DNA of 64,000 bases from [Phialemoniopsis] sp. UDSM-2020 (lineage: Eukaryota > Ascomycota > Sordariomycetes > Thyridiales > Thyridiaceae). The stretch is taken from positions 8,184,001 to 8,248,000 of the forward strand of contig JAEILZ010000001.1 in the NCBI GenBank assembly GCA_018873225.1. The letters run 5' to 3'. Both the position numbers and the translations under genes were made by a program. The first letter of the stretch is position 1; the number at the start of each line of letters is the position of its first letter. Below the pieces are notes generated by a model that was not told where the DNA came from, did not search any database, and saw only the letters and a program-made list of their open reading frames with translations. Positions 30,860 through 43,024 of the stretch are shown in pieces.

Positions 30860-31010
30860 GTCACTTGGAAGAACTCGCTTGATTACACGTAGCATACGAA
30901 TTAGCCGGTCAATAATATTCTTTTAATTCGCATTCCGTACATTGAGAAGCCCTGCGCCGCTGTGGAACACCCCATGAGCCGACGAGCCCACATCATCCCA
31001 GTCATCTTTC

Positions 31011-33468
31011 TCATGAACCACGAAACTGCTCATTGCGTGTCACAGCCAAGAATGTCAAACTCCAGAGCTGCACGATATCCGACTCGGTGGGATTTGATCC
31101 AGGAGGAGGCGGCAATGCTCCAAGCTCGGTGTACTTGAACTTGTTGTCTTCGTAAGTCCACGACCACACTTCGTTGCTCAAGTGTTCGTTGTTGGCATCG
31201 ATGACGTCCCAGAGCTTGTTGTAAGCCGTGACCACATTGTCGTAGGTCGGCTTATCGGTGCAGAACCCAGGTACCGAAGAGTTGGACGAGGACAGGTCGT
31301 TGCATCGCGAGAGCTGCAGCTCGAGGCCTCGAGCCATCATGGCTAGCTGCCAACCCCACTGGTCGAGGAAATACACATTAGCAGGAGAATAGTCGACGAT
31401 ATCCTTCTTCAGAAAGTGCCATTCAACTTACAACTACAGTCCCGTGGTAGGCATTGGTCGCAAAGGTCTGGGCATCAGATGCAACTCCGGTAAAGGCCGG
31501 GTTTGCCACCAACATGCCCACGTCCGTCAAGAGTCCCGCCGGAAACGTCCGGATGATCGACTTAGCCGTGTCGTTTATGAAGCTAGACAGCTGAGCGTCA
31601 TTCGTATCGTTGACGAGGAAGAGCCTGAACGAAGTATCGGAGTGCATGACCTTGACCTGTGTCTGGTTGTGGCTGCCGTTGAGCGCGAGTGCGTAGAAAT
31701 TGACGTCTCCGTCAATCATATCCGACTGGTCCGATCCAGGGAACGAGGACGCGTTGACGTATGACTTGAACAGGTCCTTAGCGTCTGACTCCGATATTGA
31801 GACTGCAAAGAGCTCCAGCGTCTTCTCTTCCCACACTTCGGCGTATTTATCTGCCGTTTCATTCCAGTCCGAGTGGTTGAAGAAGCCATTGCGTGACAAG
31901 GACCCGATAGCTCGGAGTGCCGCAGGTACGAGGGCTGTGTTGACGTCGAAGGGAATTCTCCCGCCACCAAGGCCGTCGTTGCTATCTCTCCACTGGCCAA
32001 CTGGCTGGTTGTCTTTGAGATGAATTAGGTTGTCCATCGATTGGTTGCTCGCGAATGGAGCCGACATGGACATGATCCTCTCCGCAGTCTTGAGCGCCAT
32101 ATCCCTGTAGGTGAGATTCGCATCCCTCGGGAAGAATGTCACGGTGGTGTTCATGAAGTCGGATGTTCTGGCTGATCCGTTTGGATTCAGGACAAAGTAC
32201 TGATTCATCAAAACGGGAAGAAAGAAGTCTGTATCGATCTGTGGAATGACTGGTCAGCCAGGGCGTAAGCAACTTGAACTAGCGAAAGGGGTGCTCACCA
32301 TCTTGTAGTCACACTGAGGTGCTGTGCTTGGTTTCCCCTCTTGAATGTTCTGCCACGTAGAGTAGTCACTTCATCGTGTTAGCACCAGTCCAACCGCTTG
32401 AAAGGCAGCACAAGAGGCCTACCCAATGGTCTCCTCGTGACAAACAGACCCGTCTGTACTGTTCACCCTATCGAGGACTGCGGCGATGACTGCCTCAATT
32501 GCGCCACCCTTGCCCTGGCTCAGTACTGGTTCCAGCAGCAAAGTTGCAATCATCGAGTCACGGCCAAAGTAGGTCAAGAACCGCCAGGCTCCAGCAAGAA
32601 GCTTGTCCGTATACGAGAGAAACGCGAGCGAATCAACCAAGGTAGAGTTCTGTTCTATGAGGCTGTAAGACTCGGACCGCAGAACCTCCTTGGCGCTGAG
32701 CTGTGTCAGCTGCGGGTAATTGAACGAAGCGTTGACGACCCAAGTGCCAGCCGCAAACGTCACCGTCTGGTTGTCGATCTTGGCCGTGAGGTTATCCGAA
32801 GTCGGTGCGAAGACCACTGTCGTGGTCGTCGTGTTGTCGAGCCAGAGCCGCGCAATCGTCACACCTCCGCCATCATCCTGGGCGAAATTAAGCGCAGACT
32901 GAATCTCGGGCCGCAAAATGCTCGGTCCCTCCACATAGTCTCGGATGGTCCGGATGCTGCCGAGGATGGCAACACTCAGGCGTGCAGTCGAGTTGAAGCT
33001 GATTTGCGTGCTGATGCCATAGCTGACGTTCTGGTTCTCTGCTCCCGCAGGCGCCGGCTCGTAGATGGGGCCCAGTGGTGTGCCAATGCTAGAGTTCACA
33101 GCCTCGATGGTCAAGCTGCCGTTGACGCCATTGTCGGGGACGAACAAGAGGGCTGCACCACTGTCGCCCGCTGGCCAGGCGAATAGGACCCGTGGTGCAA
33201 TGACCGTGAAGTTGTCACCTTCTGCGGGCGAGGTGACGACTACTTGTCCAGATGAGTGACAGTCGGAGAGGAAGTAGTTGTCGTAGGGTGATGATTTGAG
33301 ATGCAGTGTGCTCGGACCAGCGCTGCATGTTGGCGTTGTACTGCTCGTACTGGTGCTTGTGAGATAGCCTCCTCCGCCATTGCCTTCGGTGGTACACTCT
33401 GCGCTACATCGTTCAACTGACAGAGACAATGCGCCAATGAGCAAGGGTATGAATAGTTTGGTGTTCAT
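31011..33468 (-). CDS. secreted six-hairpin glycosidase-like (amylo-alpha-1,6-glucosidase-like) protein
   Basis: Four exons: complement(join(31011..31358, 31432..32238, 32299..32368, 32423..33468)), giving 756 residues. A signal peptide of about 23 residues ends near SVERCSA. An N-terminal beta-rich region with many N-glycosylation sequons leads into an (alpha/alpha)6 barrel. The barrel is recognised by FGRDSMIATLLL at 301-312, HEETIGDYSTW across intron 1 and YHGTVVWGWQLAMMA starting at 636. These are equivalent to the FGRD and YHRGAVWPW blocks of glycogen-debranching-type glucosidases. The FGRDS and WGW blocks argue against the GtaA glutaminase family that I first considered. The enzyme is probably extracellular and acts on an alpha-glucan or related glycan; the GH family and bond specificity are not determined. 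The acceptor of intron 3 (31359) is fixed by the YHGTVV-WGW join. Confidence 0.82.
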
Positions 33469-34413
33469 GGCGTCTTTCCTGTCGTCCTTCAGCAGTTCCG
33501 AAATTCGAGTCCAGTCGTGACCGAGTGGTGGACGTTGTAGCGAGTCAAGCTCCAGAATTCAGCTACGGTAGTTCTTCAGGGTAGCAAGCATCTTAAATTC
33601 AAGTCCCAGGTCTGTATGGTGGTCTGGGTGTCGCCAGCATTCCGCCCTGGACTTGGTCAGTAGCGCAGCCACCAAAGTAATGATCGTCATCCGAGGCGTT
33701 AGTGCGAGGTGCGACTCCAGAAGGTGGACAACAGGGCGCATCGACTCCGTATCAGCTCTCAACGCCGAAAAGAACGGCGTCGGTCCCCAAGCCAGCATCT
33801 TCATACTGGTATGACATGTACGCGCTCCTTGCACCTTATGTCCGTCTCTTTCTCTTTCTCGTGAGGCAAAGCCGTCTCTCGGCTCCTGGGTGCTTGTCAA
33901 GGCGTTCTCCCTCGAGTACCGACATTGTGCGGGGCCCCGCAATCGCGTGGGCTGAAGATTGATCGGCAGACACATGTAGCGTAAAGTTTGTTTCTTCGGT
34001 GCTTCTCCGGCCATCCGCATGGCCCGGCTCCTGCACTTGCGTCATCCAACCTCCATCGATACCGGTGAGCTAACTTGTCCAGAACTCCGCCATCCCCGAC
34101 ACTATGGCGACTTGTTAGTAGACGGATTATCGGAAAGTGGTCGTTGTTTCTAGTCACTAGCTGGGCTCGCGCGCAACTACTGTCCTCGAAGTTCTTGTTC
34201 CCGATTTCTAGAAGTTGTAGTGAACGGATGAGCTACCCATGCCCTTGGAGTCATGCAGCTTATGGGTTCCAGATACCAGATTTGTAGTTCAAATGTTGAT
34301 TTTCCTTCACCTAGCTGCCATTCTAAGATACACAACCGTTCTCATGCGTATCTGTTCCAATGCTCCGACATGATGACACTGGTGATCTCTGCTCTCCACC
34401 TTGCTGTATCCTC
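33469..34413. other. 945-base spacer, glycosidase promoter and LPMO 3' end
   Basis: Both neighbours are on the minus strand. No frame here has a recognisable domain or an exon/intron pattern, and I see no repeat. Confidence 0.45.
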
Positions 34414-35093
34414 TTATGCCGCAATCCTCGCGCCTCTCCTCATGCTGGATGCGGGGGCAGCTGCAGCATAGGTGAAGTCGACGCAGTCCTCGTAGGTCTG
34501 GCCCTGGCCGAACCAGTACCACTGAATAACCTGTTGAGTGAAATAAACCATTAGCAATCGTGCGATGGCCAGGTAGAAACTCATTCGTTGAGACTTACAC
34601 AGTCACCAGCGTTGGCACACTTGCCCGCCAGGTCAGGAATAGTGACGCTGAACTGCGTCTGGTCCTTGGGCAGGTTGGGGAACTGCTTGCCGTCGGCGTA
34701 CCCGCTGGGCCACGCCTTGAGCGGCTCGCCAATGACCTTGTTGGCCTTGGCGTCGACGACGCTGACGTTGGCGTTACCGACGTGCGGGATGCGGATGTAG
34801 ATGTCGAAGTCGACCTTGTCGCCGGCCTTGTACGAGTAGACGTTGGCCGCGTTGTCGGCGAGCTGGTAGCCGCGGCAGAGGTACGGGTTGCAGTCGGCCG
34901 TCGCGGGCTTGTAGGTTGGGTGCGACCGCACGAGGGCCTCCGGGTACGACGTGTTGTCGGCCTTGTAGAAGTCGGTGAGGACCTGGCCGCAGGCGGTCGA
35001 GGTGCTCGATCCGGGCGTGCGGGCGTGAGGCTTCTGCACCACTCCGTGGGCCGAGGCGACGGCGGCGAGGGCGAGGATCGAGGGGAAGAGCAT
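34414..35093 (-). CDS. secreted copper lytic polysaccharide monooxygenase, AA16-like
   Basis: Two exons: complement(join(34414..34530, 34599..35093)), giving 203 residues. A 15-residue signal peptide (MLFPSILALAAVASA) is followed directly by His16, the mature N-terminal histidine that must form half of the copper histidine brace. The second brace His is probably His104 in IRIPHVG. Four disulfide candidates are seen at C35, C69, C73 and C159, plus C165 and C181, and an aromatic axial residue is available in CVDFTY near the end. The length, the C-x3-C pair in CNPYLC and the GKCANAGDCVIQWYWFG block resemble AA16 LPMOs more than AA9, AA11 or AA13. There is no carbohydrate-binding module. It is thought to oxidise cellulose or a related glycan extracellularly. 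It neighbours another secreted carbohydrate-active protein. Confidence 0.8.
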
Positions 35094-35241
35094 CCTGAAG
35101 AAGCTGTGCGCCGACTGAGGATTTGGGTAGTGCTAGATGACCTTTTCCTTCTTTCCTTGTGATGTATAGTGAGCAGCTGACGCGGTGGAGGTGGGCGAGG
35201 CTGTCAGGTCGGAATGTCCCCTGCCAAGGCACTCCCTGCTA

Positions 35242-35252
35242 GATATATATAT
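35242..35252 (-). promoter_or_regulatory. TATA-like box of the LPMO gene
   Basis: An alternating TA string lies about 150 bases upstream of the LPMO start codon on the minus strand, a usual distance for a TATA element in strongly regulated secreted-enzyme genes. No activator site was identified with it. Confidence 0.4.
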
Positions 35253-38140
35253 GCACCCGGTCTCCTCATCCTGTCTTCGGCACAATCGGCGGCGTGGGTG
35301 CTACTATTCGACGGGACTCGATGTATCCGGGATCGGTATATTGCTAAGATCCCCCCTCGCCTAAGCCCGGTATTGATTAATTCTTGTCAAGCCGATACAG
35401 GCACGGTCCTCGTGCGGTCCACCGGGAGATACTCTTGTCGGAATTCCTCCACGGCAACAGCTATCCCAGGATGCAACGGCAGGGTCTGTTTCCTCGGGAC
35501 TTGGAGGGGTCGGAGGACGATTGGGGTATATGTATAGGTCGATCATTTGGATGAATGCCGATTTTGGAGAAGGCGGCTAATTTCAGGGATCTCTTCAAGG
35601 TGGACGCGAGATTGGACACTCGGGTCCATCCAGGGCTGCTATCTCCGGAGGATCTCGACCCGCGTCCGTTCCAAACACAGCAGTCGTAGAGGTAATCGCT
35701 GGTATTTGTCATCCTTGATTCAGCGGAGGAGGCCGCTCTCTGGCCAAATTTCGACGGTGACCCAGGAGGCTGAACCCCACGATGAGGCTTCCAAGAGCTT
35801 TCATAGTCAATGCTTGATCTCTCGATGAGTTCTAACAGGGTCCTAGATCTTCAGTTAGTATTCGTTGATGGATTTATGCTGCGAAATCCACAAAATATGC
35901 TTACCCAGATGCTGGTAAATGCATTTGACACGTCCTCCATCCCCACGCTCTATACAACTCCCTGTGTGCATTCGGGTCATCACAGAGCGCCCAATGCATC
36001 TCTGCAGTCTTGAGTAATAGAGCCTTGCTTTGTATTGGTAATCGTTGAATGAAAAATGGGATCCCCTAGTGAGCGGTGATGATTAGAAGGAGTCTGCGTC
36101 TAGTTAAGGGGTTAAACACAAAATTCGATGCAAAACACCATAAATACCCTTTCCTCCATCACCTGTCAATCCTCGAGACTTTTAATGCCGGTTGGCTACT
36201 GATGTCAATGTCGATCAGATTGCTCTCTTTCTGAGGATAGCCGGCTCAGTTGACAGGAAGAACGGGAAGAATGTGACAGAACCGGAAGTCCATGCAGCTC
36301 CTGCAGAGGGTTTAAGATAAGTAAGACCTTGTGGGCTTTCTTGCCAGCCGAAAACAAAAGCCAGTAGCGTTCTCAGCCTTACACAGACTGTAGGCTGCTC
36401 CTTTCGTACGCCTTAAAGCTTCTCTTGGTGCACTTCGTTGTCTCTAGAAAGCGAAAGAAATAAAATAATTTTTGTGCTCGAGGTCCATGGCACCAGTTGG
36501 GGACAATTCTACCCTATTATTCGAATTTACTATAGTCGTAACTGAACACATCCCCCAGTGCCTTCTTGTTCAATGCAGCCACCGCTTCCTATACTGACTG
36601 GTCTCCCAGGAGCGTCCACAGGCCTCGTTAAAAACATCTCATGATCCGCAAGATGATTCAACAAATTCCCCGGCCAAGGTCACCCGTTCACGGCTACCAT
36701 TATATTTGACAAGATGCCTTCTTGATCTCACCCATAACTGGCGCACTCTTCCGCCGCAATTAAGCATGGCATTATGCAAGATCCGGACCGAAGAAAACGT
36801 AGTCTGTTTCCGTGTCAGGAGCAAGTACCCCTGTGAGATTATCACCGCTATACCTTCCCGAGCCATGCTAAACACCATTTGTTACAGTTTTTCATACCCA
36901 TTTCGATTGCATGTCACCCCATGATTTCGAGGCAACACTGGGTTGGGGGCAGCACAATCTCATACGATATCTTCCCCAAATACGAAACTGCCGCGTGTCT
37001 TCGACCTCCTTTCACTACCTCCGACTCCCATCAGAAAGAACACAGTGTGTATCTCGAAGCGAAAAGAAACTCTCCTGCAGCCTGTCTGGCCCCGGACTAA
37101 GGTCAACTACTTCAAGCTATACATTGCGGCAATAATCCCACAGATTTCATTACCAGTCCCGGCCCCAATACGGTCTTCCCGCACCTCGGTCAGCTTCTCC
37201 GGAGGCACGAGTTTGTAAAGCATGGATATCAAGCACCACCAACCCGACCCTCCGTTCAGAAACATCACTGCTTGGGACGGACTCTGATGCAGGACAAATC
37301 AGCAGCAACTTGCACCTGAGTAGGCACATACTCTGGTCCCCTCCATCATCCTACACCAGGGCCTACTGGAGATAGTAGTCCTTGGATGAGGCACGATTGA
37401 CAGCTCCTCATCCCGAATTCTTGTATGACCTGCGATACGCCTCTCTCAATGATCACACTTTGGCGTCTAGAACGTGGCGTGTCTCCCCGCCGTTACTTGA
37501 AGCATAGACCTCACCACCATCGACTGTCCGCCCCCTGTCCGGTTCTGTGTACCCTGAGGACCTACGTCGGCATTGATTATTTTGTGTACAGTCTATCTGT
37601 AGTTATATGACTGTACTCTCGGTAAGCTATTGTCCATGCGAGACTAGCAGTGCCAATGGCATCCAGATCATCGGACTTTAGCTGATTGATCCTAGCCATT
37701 GCACAGGTGCTTACTTCCAGACAGTCTATGATGGGGACGCCATCTCCATTGCCACGACCACTCCAGCCTCACGGAGGATACGAAGTCATGCCTCCATCTT
37801 GCCGTTCAAGACGTTCAAGCCTCAAGAACAGGACTATCCATCTTTCAGAACACAATGACGATTTTCCCACACTGGCTGTCACCTTCACTACCGAAGAAAG
37901 TGGTCACAGGAAACGAATTATTAGAGTAGTGCAAACGTACAGATCCCTCGCCTATGTCACAATCAAGAACTCAACCATCGTGCAGCTCAACATCCCATTT
38001 CTCCAGCCATCTGGTGAGCCTCAGGCCTGGCCATATCCACGCACGCCCGGCACAAAGCCCACAATCTTTTGGAACTTTCCTCATTACAAAAGCTGCAAGC
38101 CACCGGCATAGTACGAAACACCAAACTGGAGCAAGCCCCT

Positions 38141-38557
38141 TCATACCACTTCCCTCCACCGCCCTACATTCTCCTCGTTATCATAAGGGTAGCTGCGCAA
38201 TACCCGGGCGACGGCAAAAGAAGCTAAGTCTATGACCCCATCATCCTTCTGGAGCAATCCCTCCTCTCGTCCCTGTTCCCAAGCTAAGTACTTCGTGTTG
38301 AGACAGGATCCCAGTATCTTCCACTTGCTACCATCGCCAAATATCTCGACGAAAGCATTTAAGCTGCTCAGGTCCCTCTCTGCCCGCACGATCACTCCCA
38401 CGGAAGCACAGGCTTGCCAGCAGTCTTTCTGACGCTCAACGCAGTCACGGCATACTGATCCGAGAGATGCAGCATTCCAACTCTTCAAACGACTAGCACG
38501 CACCACGCCTAGCAGGGCATACTTTAGGTACGTTAGAAGCTCATCTAAGTTCAACAC
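38141..38557 (-). CDS. possible hypothetical protein or exon (weak)
   Basis: An open frame of 138 codons without an ATG start. Its composition is protein-like, including CRDCVERQKDCWQAC and a C-terminal half with mixed charged and hydrophobic residues. A second open frame at 38551-38862 on the same strand could be an upstream exon, but no intron of normal size joins the two in phase. I do not recognise a family. The opposite strand is also open here, so this may be a chance frame. Confidence 0.2.
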   Translation of the reverse strand: MLNLDELLTYLKYALLGVVRASRLKSWNAASLGSVCRDCVERQKDCWQACASVGVIVRAERDLSSLNAFVEIFGDGSKWKILGSCLNTKYLAWEQGREEGLLQKDDGVIDLASFAVARVLRSYPYDNEENVGRWREVV

Positions 38558-40228
38558 ACACCTCGAGATATCTTTTCAGTCCCGCCCATCTTCGAAGTTC
38601 CCATGGCTGACAACATCTCTCCCATCATGCCTCCAAGGCTCGTGATCTCACTATCACCCCCTTCTAACAGCTCTCCCGCCATCTCAATATCAGCTCTTAA
38701 TGCTAGTCTTCGATACCTCCGTGCCATACCAGCCCTGCCGGCACCAAGCCTCGACATGAGCCCTCGAAAGCAAAGCTCGACGCGCCACCTCTCTCGACAT
38801 ATTCTCTCCCATCTCGTCCCTTGACACGATCCTAATACCGATCCTACGCAGCCATATCTCAATGCCGACTTCCTCAGCCCCCTCGCCGGGCAAACCTCAC
38901 CCCCTACCCCCGTAAGCCTTCGGCACCGCCCATCTGACCAGTGTCACTCTCGCCAAAGCTCAAAATCCAAAACCACGCAGCTCGCGGCATTCAAGGCAGA
39001 CTCACGAAATGGGGGCTTAACAAACGAAGGGGAAGAGGGCAAAGGAGAGATGCGAAACCATAGATGTCGCCTGAGACACGTTCACAGCGTACAATGCCAG
39101 ACAGGCGTCCAGGGAACTCAAGTTGCTTGAGCATGTCTTCTTCATAGATCATAAAGCTTCCGGTAGCAATACCTCGTCGTATATGTACATATCCAAATAA
39201 CCTCCCAATTTCCCCATAGTTTTACCCAAACTCCTGACACGCCATGATGCTCCCCACACTGTTCCAAGAAGCAAGTCCGAGTGGCAGTCGGACACATTCC
39301 CAAGCATTTTCTCTGCCCGACACATCATACATAGTCCAAACCATCCGGCATTCTAATTCGATATTCCACGTGCGGTCCCCATGCCCTTTATGATGAAGCC
39401 TCTTAGGTCCTGGCTGGACACAACCCGGCCCGCGTGTTGCAACCATCATGACTATCCTGCCAAACTCCGTCCGCTGCTTTGTTAGTTAACCCGTGCCAGG
39501 AATGAGTATTTCTTTACGACTTGTAGGAGCTGCAAAGCCAGCGGTCATCCCCCAGTTGACCAGGCACAGGCAGGAGTACGAGCTGCAGTGCATAAGCGTA
39601 AAAGACAGGCGGTGCTCCTGCAACTCCTGGACAACCCAGCACGAGTGTTTGCAACTCCAAGACACCAGTAATACTTTTCCAAGCCAACAAGCATGCTGAC
39701 AAAAGAGTCGCGCGATCTCGCAGGCTCGCATCATGATGCTGCAAGATTACGTTACCAAGAGAGAAAGAGACAACACATCATAGGAAGCTCGTAGGAAGCA
39801 GGACACACAGAATGGAAGGACATGTGAATGGCACGAAAGGCAAGACACACGGAAGAGTACATGTTGATGGCACGGAAAGCAAAGCACGCGAACAGAGCGG
39901 GGGAAAGGCGGCACCAAGACATCAGGCAAAGAACTTCGCATTCCTAAAAGATCCTAATGGAAAAGAACCGAACCGGAACGCAAGACCTTGGGGTTCATCG
40001 TCAAAGAAAGAAACGTCCACGACAAAAGAAAGGACTGCCCTTAGTCAGGGCCATGTGGAAAACCGGAAGGCGCCAGTCGTCTGCTACCGTTGGTCGTGAG
40101 GTCCGTCATGCGAAAAGGTCGTGAAGCCGAAATCAAGAAAAATCCCTCGAGACTTTTATCCGCAGGACACTCCTTGAACTCCAAGCAATGGTAAGAGAAC
40201 GGTACTGAAGTAAGACGGCGAGAGCAAA

Positions 40229-41705
40229 TTACTACGGAAAGGAGGGCGAGGTTAGCATCTGTGTCAACTTCTTTATGAGACGTCGGTAGCTTACCTGCAT
40301 GCCGCCGGGAGGAGGACCCTGACCGGGGTTACCACCGAAGTGGTGAGGTCCATAAGGACCACCCGGGCCACCCTGGGGGGCCATGCCGTAGTGCGGCGGG
40401 GGAGGGGCGGGGCGGTAAGGAGTGCCAACTCCCGAGTTGTTCTGGGAACGACCCCAAGACAGACGGACGCGTGAGTTTCCGATGGGGTAGCCTTGCATCT
40501 GGTTGATGGCCATCTCCGCAGCGTGGCGGTGCACGAACTGGACGAAACCGCAACCCTTTCCAGGAGGGATCTTGACGTAAGTGATCTCGCCAAAGCCCTG
40601 GAAAAAGGAACGCAGCTCGTCCTCAGTCACGTAGCCGGAGAGTCCGCCAACGAACACAGTCGTGTTGTTCGGGTCCGTGAACTGATTCATCGGCTGCGCT
40701 GCCATGGGGTTGAACCCCGGCTGGTAGTACTGAGGGCCGCCCATGTTCATGTAACCCATGTTACCTTGAACAGGGGTCTGCATCATCTGCTGTCCTCCCT
40801 GCTGCTGGTATTGGTGGGATCTAAGACGCTGTCAATATATACACACTAGCAAATAGTATCAGTGACGAGGACATACCGAGTTTTAGGCGTGGCGGTCGAA
40901 ATGCGCATGGGGCGGTTTCCACAGTAAACGCCTTGCATCTCAAGCAGAGCTCGCTGCTGATCTTGCTCGTCCGAGAAGCGAACAAAGCCGTAACCACGCG
41001 ACTGACCAGTAACAGCGTCGGTCATGATCTTCGCCGACTTGCAAGAAGGGAAGCGCGCCTGGAACAGCGAGACGAGAACGAACTCGTTCACCTCGGGTCC
41101 AAGGTCACCGACGAAGATCGAGAACTCCGGTCCACGATCATCCCTGAAGAAGAAGGTTAACCTTGCACCATGATATGGGGCGTACATGCATGAGAACTCA
41201 CCGACGGTCAACAAGACCACCACCGGAGGCCCAGTTCAGCTTGAAAGCCCGAGTCGAGTTCGGGACCGGTGTGCCGTTCAGGCTCAGAGCTTTGTTGGCA
41301 GCCTCAGCGGAGTTAAACTCGACGAAGCAGTATCCGGCATTGCTAAGCGAAGTACAGTCAGAAATGATCGAGCATAGATGAACCAGTATCAGGTAACATA
41401 CCCGGAGTTGCGGTCACGAATGACCTTTACGTTCACGGTCTCGCCGGCAACGGTGGAGAACACGTTCTTGACGAAATTCTCGTCCATCCAAGGCTCCAGT
41501 TCTCCCATCCTATCGATAATGAGCATATACCCATCAAAGGGTTGTTAGGCACGGAAACATACCACAGAGTCTTCGACGACTCTCCGCCCTGGGCGGACAT
41601 GGCGGGGGGAGGGGGGAACGAGGTGTCCATGGCACCATTCATGTTGTTCGCGCCATTCGGTGGCGGAACTCCTCCGTTGGTAGGTTCAGGAGTGAAGTTC
41701 GACAT
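40229..41705 (-). CDS. three-RRM RNA-binding protein, Nam8/Ngr1/TIA-1-like
   Basis: Six coding exons: complement(join(40229..40231, 40295..40820, 40877..41143, 41202..41342, 41402..41509, 41563..41705)), giving 395 residues. The first 45 residues are Pro/Gly/Asn-rich. RRM1 (about 46-128) has LWMGEL and NAGYCFVEF; RRM2 (about 138-216) has IFVGDL and RGYGFVRF; RRM3 (about 274-347) has VFVGGL and GCGFVQF. The linkers and tail are rich in Gln, Gly, Pro and Tyr. This is the architecture of yeast Nam8 (U1 snRNP-associated) and Ngr1 and of animal TIA proteins, which bind U-rich RNA in splicing or mRNA turnover. The last intron ends directly at the TAA, so the final coding exon is only the stop codon. 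Retaining that intron would add 20 residues before another stop. Confidence 0.93.
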
Positions 41706-42249
41706 CTGTGGTATGTTAGCAGGCTTGACACAGAAGAAAGGGAGGTGGAGAGTGACAGAGAGCAAGCAAGAAGAGAGCGAGTGAAGGAAAGGAAGTTGTC
41801 CAAGGCCTGAGGAGATCTGATGATGGCAGAGGTGAAGGAGAGAATAGACAAAACGTCTAGGCAAGGAAGGAGAACGGTATGATCGAGCAGGTAGCCCAAC
41901 AATAAAGGAAGGTGTGAGGAGTGTTGGGTAAGGTGTGACGAGGAGGCCTCGATCGCCTGTCATCTCACTTTTGGGTCAAGCAATGGCACCAATGAGCATG
42001 CTAGGGCGAGTAGAACCGCTGAAAGAGGGTGGTGATGAGACAGGGGGCGTAAGGGAGTGGGAGGGCAATGCCCAAGAACGGTGGGTAATGGGAAACGCGC
42101 CGAGTATCCAGTGTGATGGTTGAACAAGAAGAGATAGTAAAGGAGTGATGTTTGAACGAGAATAGGAGACGGTGAAGGCAGGAGATGGGACCAAAGGAGG
42201 GGAAGGAAAGAAGGGTCAGCGGCGCAAACAGCAGCTTCAAGTGACTCAC
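41706..42249 (-). other. probable intron in the 5' leader of the RNA-binding protein gene
   Basis: On the minus strand a strong donor GTGAGT lies at 42249. A branch-like GCTAAC and an acceptor ACCACAG end immediately before the start codon at 41705. The implied intron is 544 bases, much longer than the coding introns in this window. It is inferred from splice signals only. Confidence 0.55.
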
Positions 42250-42343
42250 CTTTTCGAGCTTGTAGCTTCCTGGGAGGAAAACGTAGGCTGGAAATGAAGT
42301 ACGAGACGAATCTAGATGTGAATCCAAGGCTGGAGACGCGCGT

Positions 42344-42676
42344 CTGTGATGATCGAGATGGTCAGATGAGGCCTAGAGATAGCTAGGAGATGGAGGTCCA
42401 GCCTGGCGAGGAAAGGGAGAAGCAACGCGCAATGGGCAGGGGAGGGCAAAGTACTTGGGATGGAGTGTGGTGAGTGTGAGTAGATGGAAGCAGAGCAGGA
42501 AAAGGACACGAGGGAGGGAAAGTGTTGATGTTTGGGGAAGGGGGGAAACGCGGGAGAAGGGAAAGGGAAGGAAGGTGCGGGATCGCGTCAAGGGATCAAC
42601 AGAGCCGTCGAGGGCGCGTCTTGAGACGAGGCAAGTAGCTGTGGGAGGAGGGGAAGGCCTAGGAGACGGAACTTAC
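42344..42676 (-). other. second probable intron in the 5' leader
   Basis: A GTAAGT donor on the minus strand at 42676 pairs with an acceptor ATCACAG ending at 42344, with CTGAC nearby as branch site. This would leave a 94-base untranslated exon at 42250-42343. It is inferred from signals only; the surrounding minus strand is strongly pyrimidine-rich. Confidence 0.4.
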
Positions 42677-42938
42677 TGATGCAACGTACGATGACGAAGT
42701 GGTGTGTTTATCTCGAAGATATCTGTCGGATGAAGAGGGAAGAATCTGTAAGGGGAACAGTGTGAGAAGAAGGTTCGTGGATGAAGTCGATCTTGTGATG
42801 TTGTGATGGAGATGGAGAAATCGAGGGGGGAGGGGGGAGGAGAAGGGTTTAAATAGTGAGGAATTAGGGCTAGGGCCGAGGGAGAAGCTGGTGCAGCTGG
42901 TCCTCTATTGTCTGGCTGCCGGGTCCCTCAACAATGGG

Positions 42939-42976
42939 TGCTTCCGGCAGCTTCATAGATGCTTCCGGCAGGTTCA
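42939..42976 (+). repeat. two-copy direct repeat, period 21
   Basis: TGCTTCCGGCAGCTTCA at 42939-42955 is repeated with one mismatch at 42960-42976. It lies just upstream of the predicted leader of the RNA-binding protein gene and could be a paired regulatory site. Confidence 0.8.
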
Positions 42977-43024
42977 GGCTTGAGCCGGAGCACGGCCTGA
43001 GGCCGTCGAAGCTTGGGAGAGATG

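Larger units (their letters stand above)
35094..40228. other. 5.1-kb region with no convincing gene
   Basis: Open frames on both strands are short and lack domains, start context and splice structure. The left part contains the LPMO promoter. The middle (36.0-37.5 kb) is comparatively AT-rich. The right part (38.1-38.9 kb) has overlapping open frames on both strands, one of which is listed separately as a weak candidate. No transposon terminal repeats or tRNA were found. Confidence 0.5.

Noticed and set aside
31011..33468. Assignment of the secreted protein to GtaA-type glutaminase
   Set aside because: The FGRDS and YHGTVVWGW blocks fit a debranching-type six-hairpin barrel better; no glutaminase-specific block was recognised.
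38603..38824. Plus-strand 73-codon frame starting with ATG in good context
   Set aside because: Low-complexity Ser/Pro product, overlaps open frames on the other strand, no domain or splice signals.
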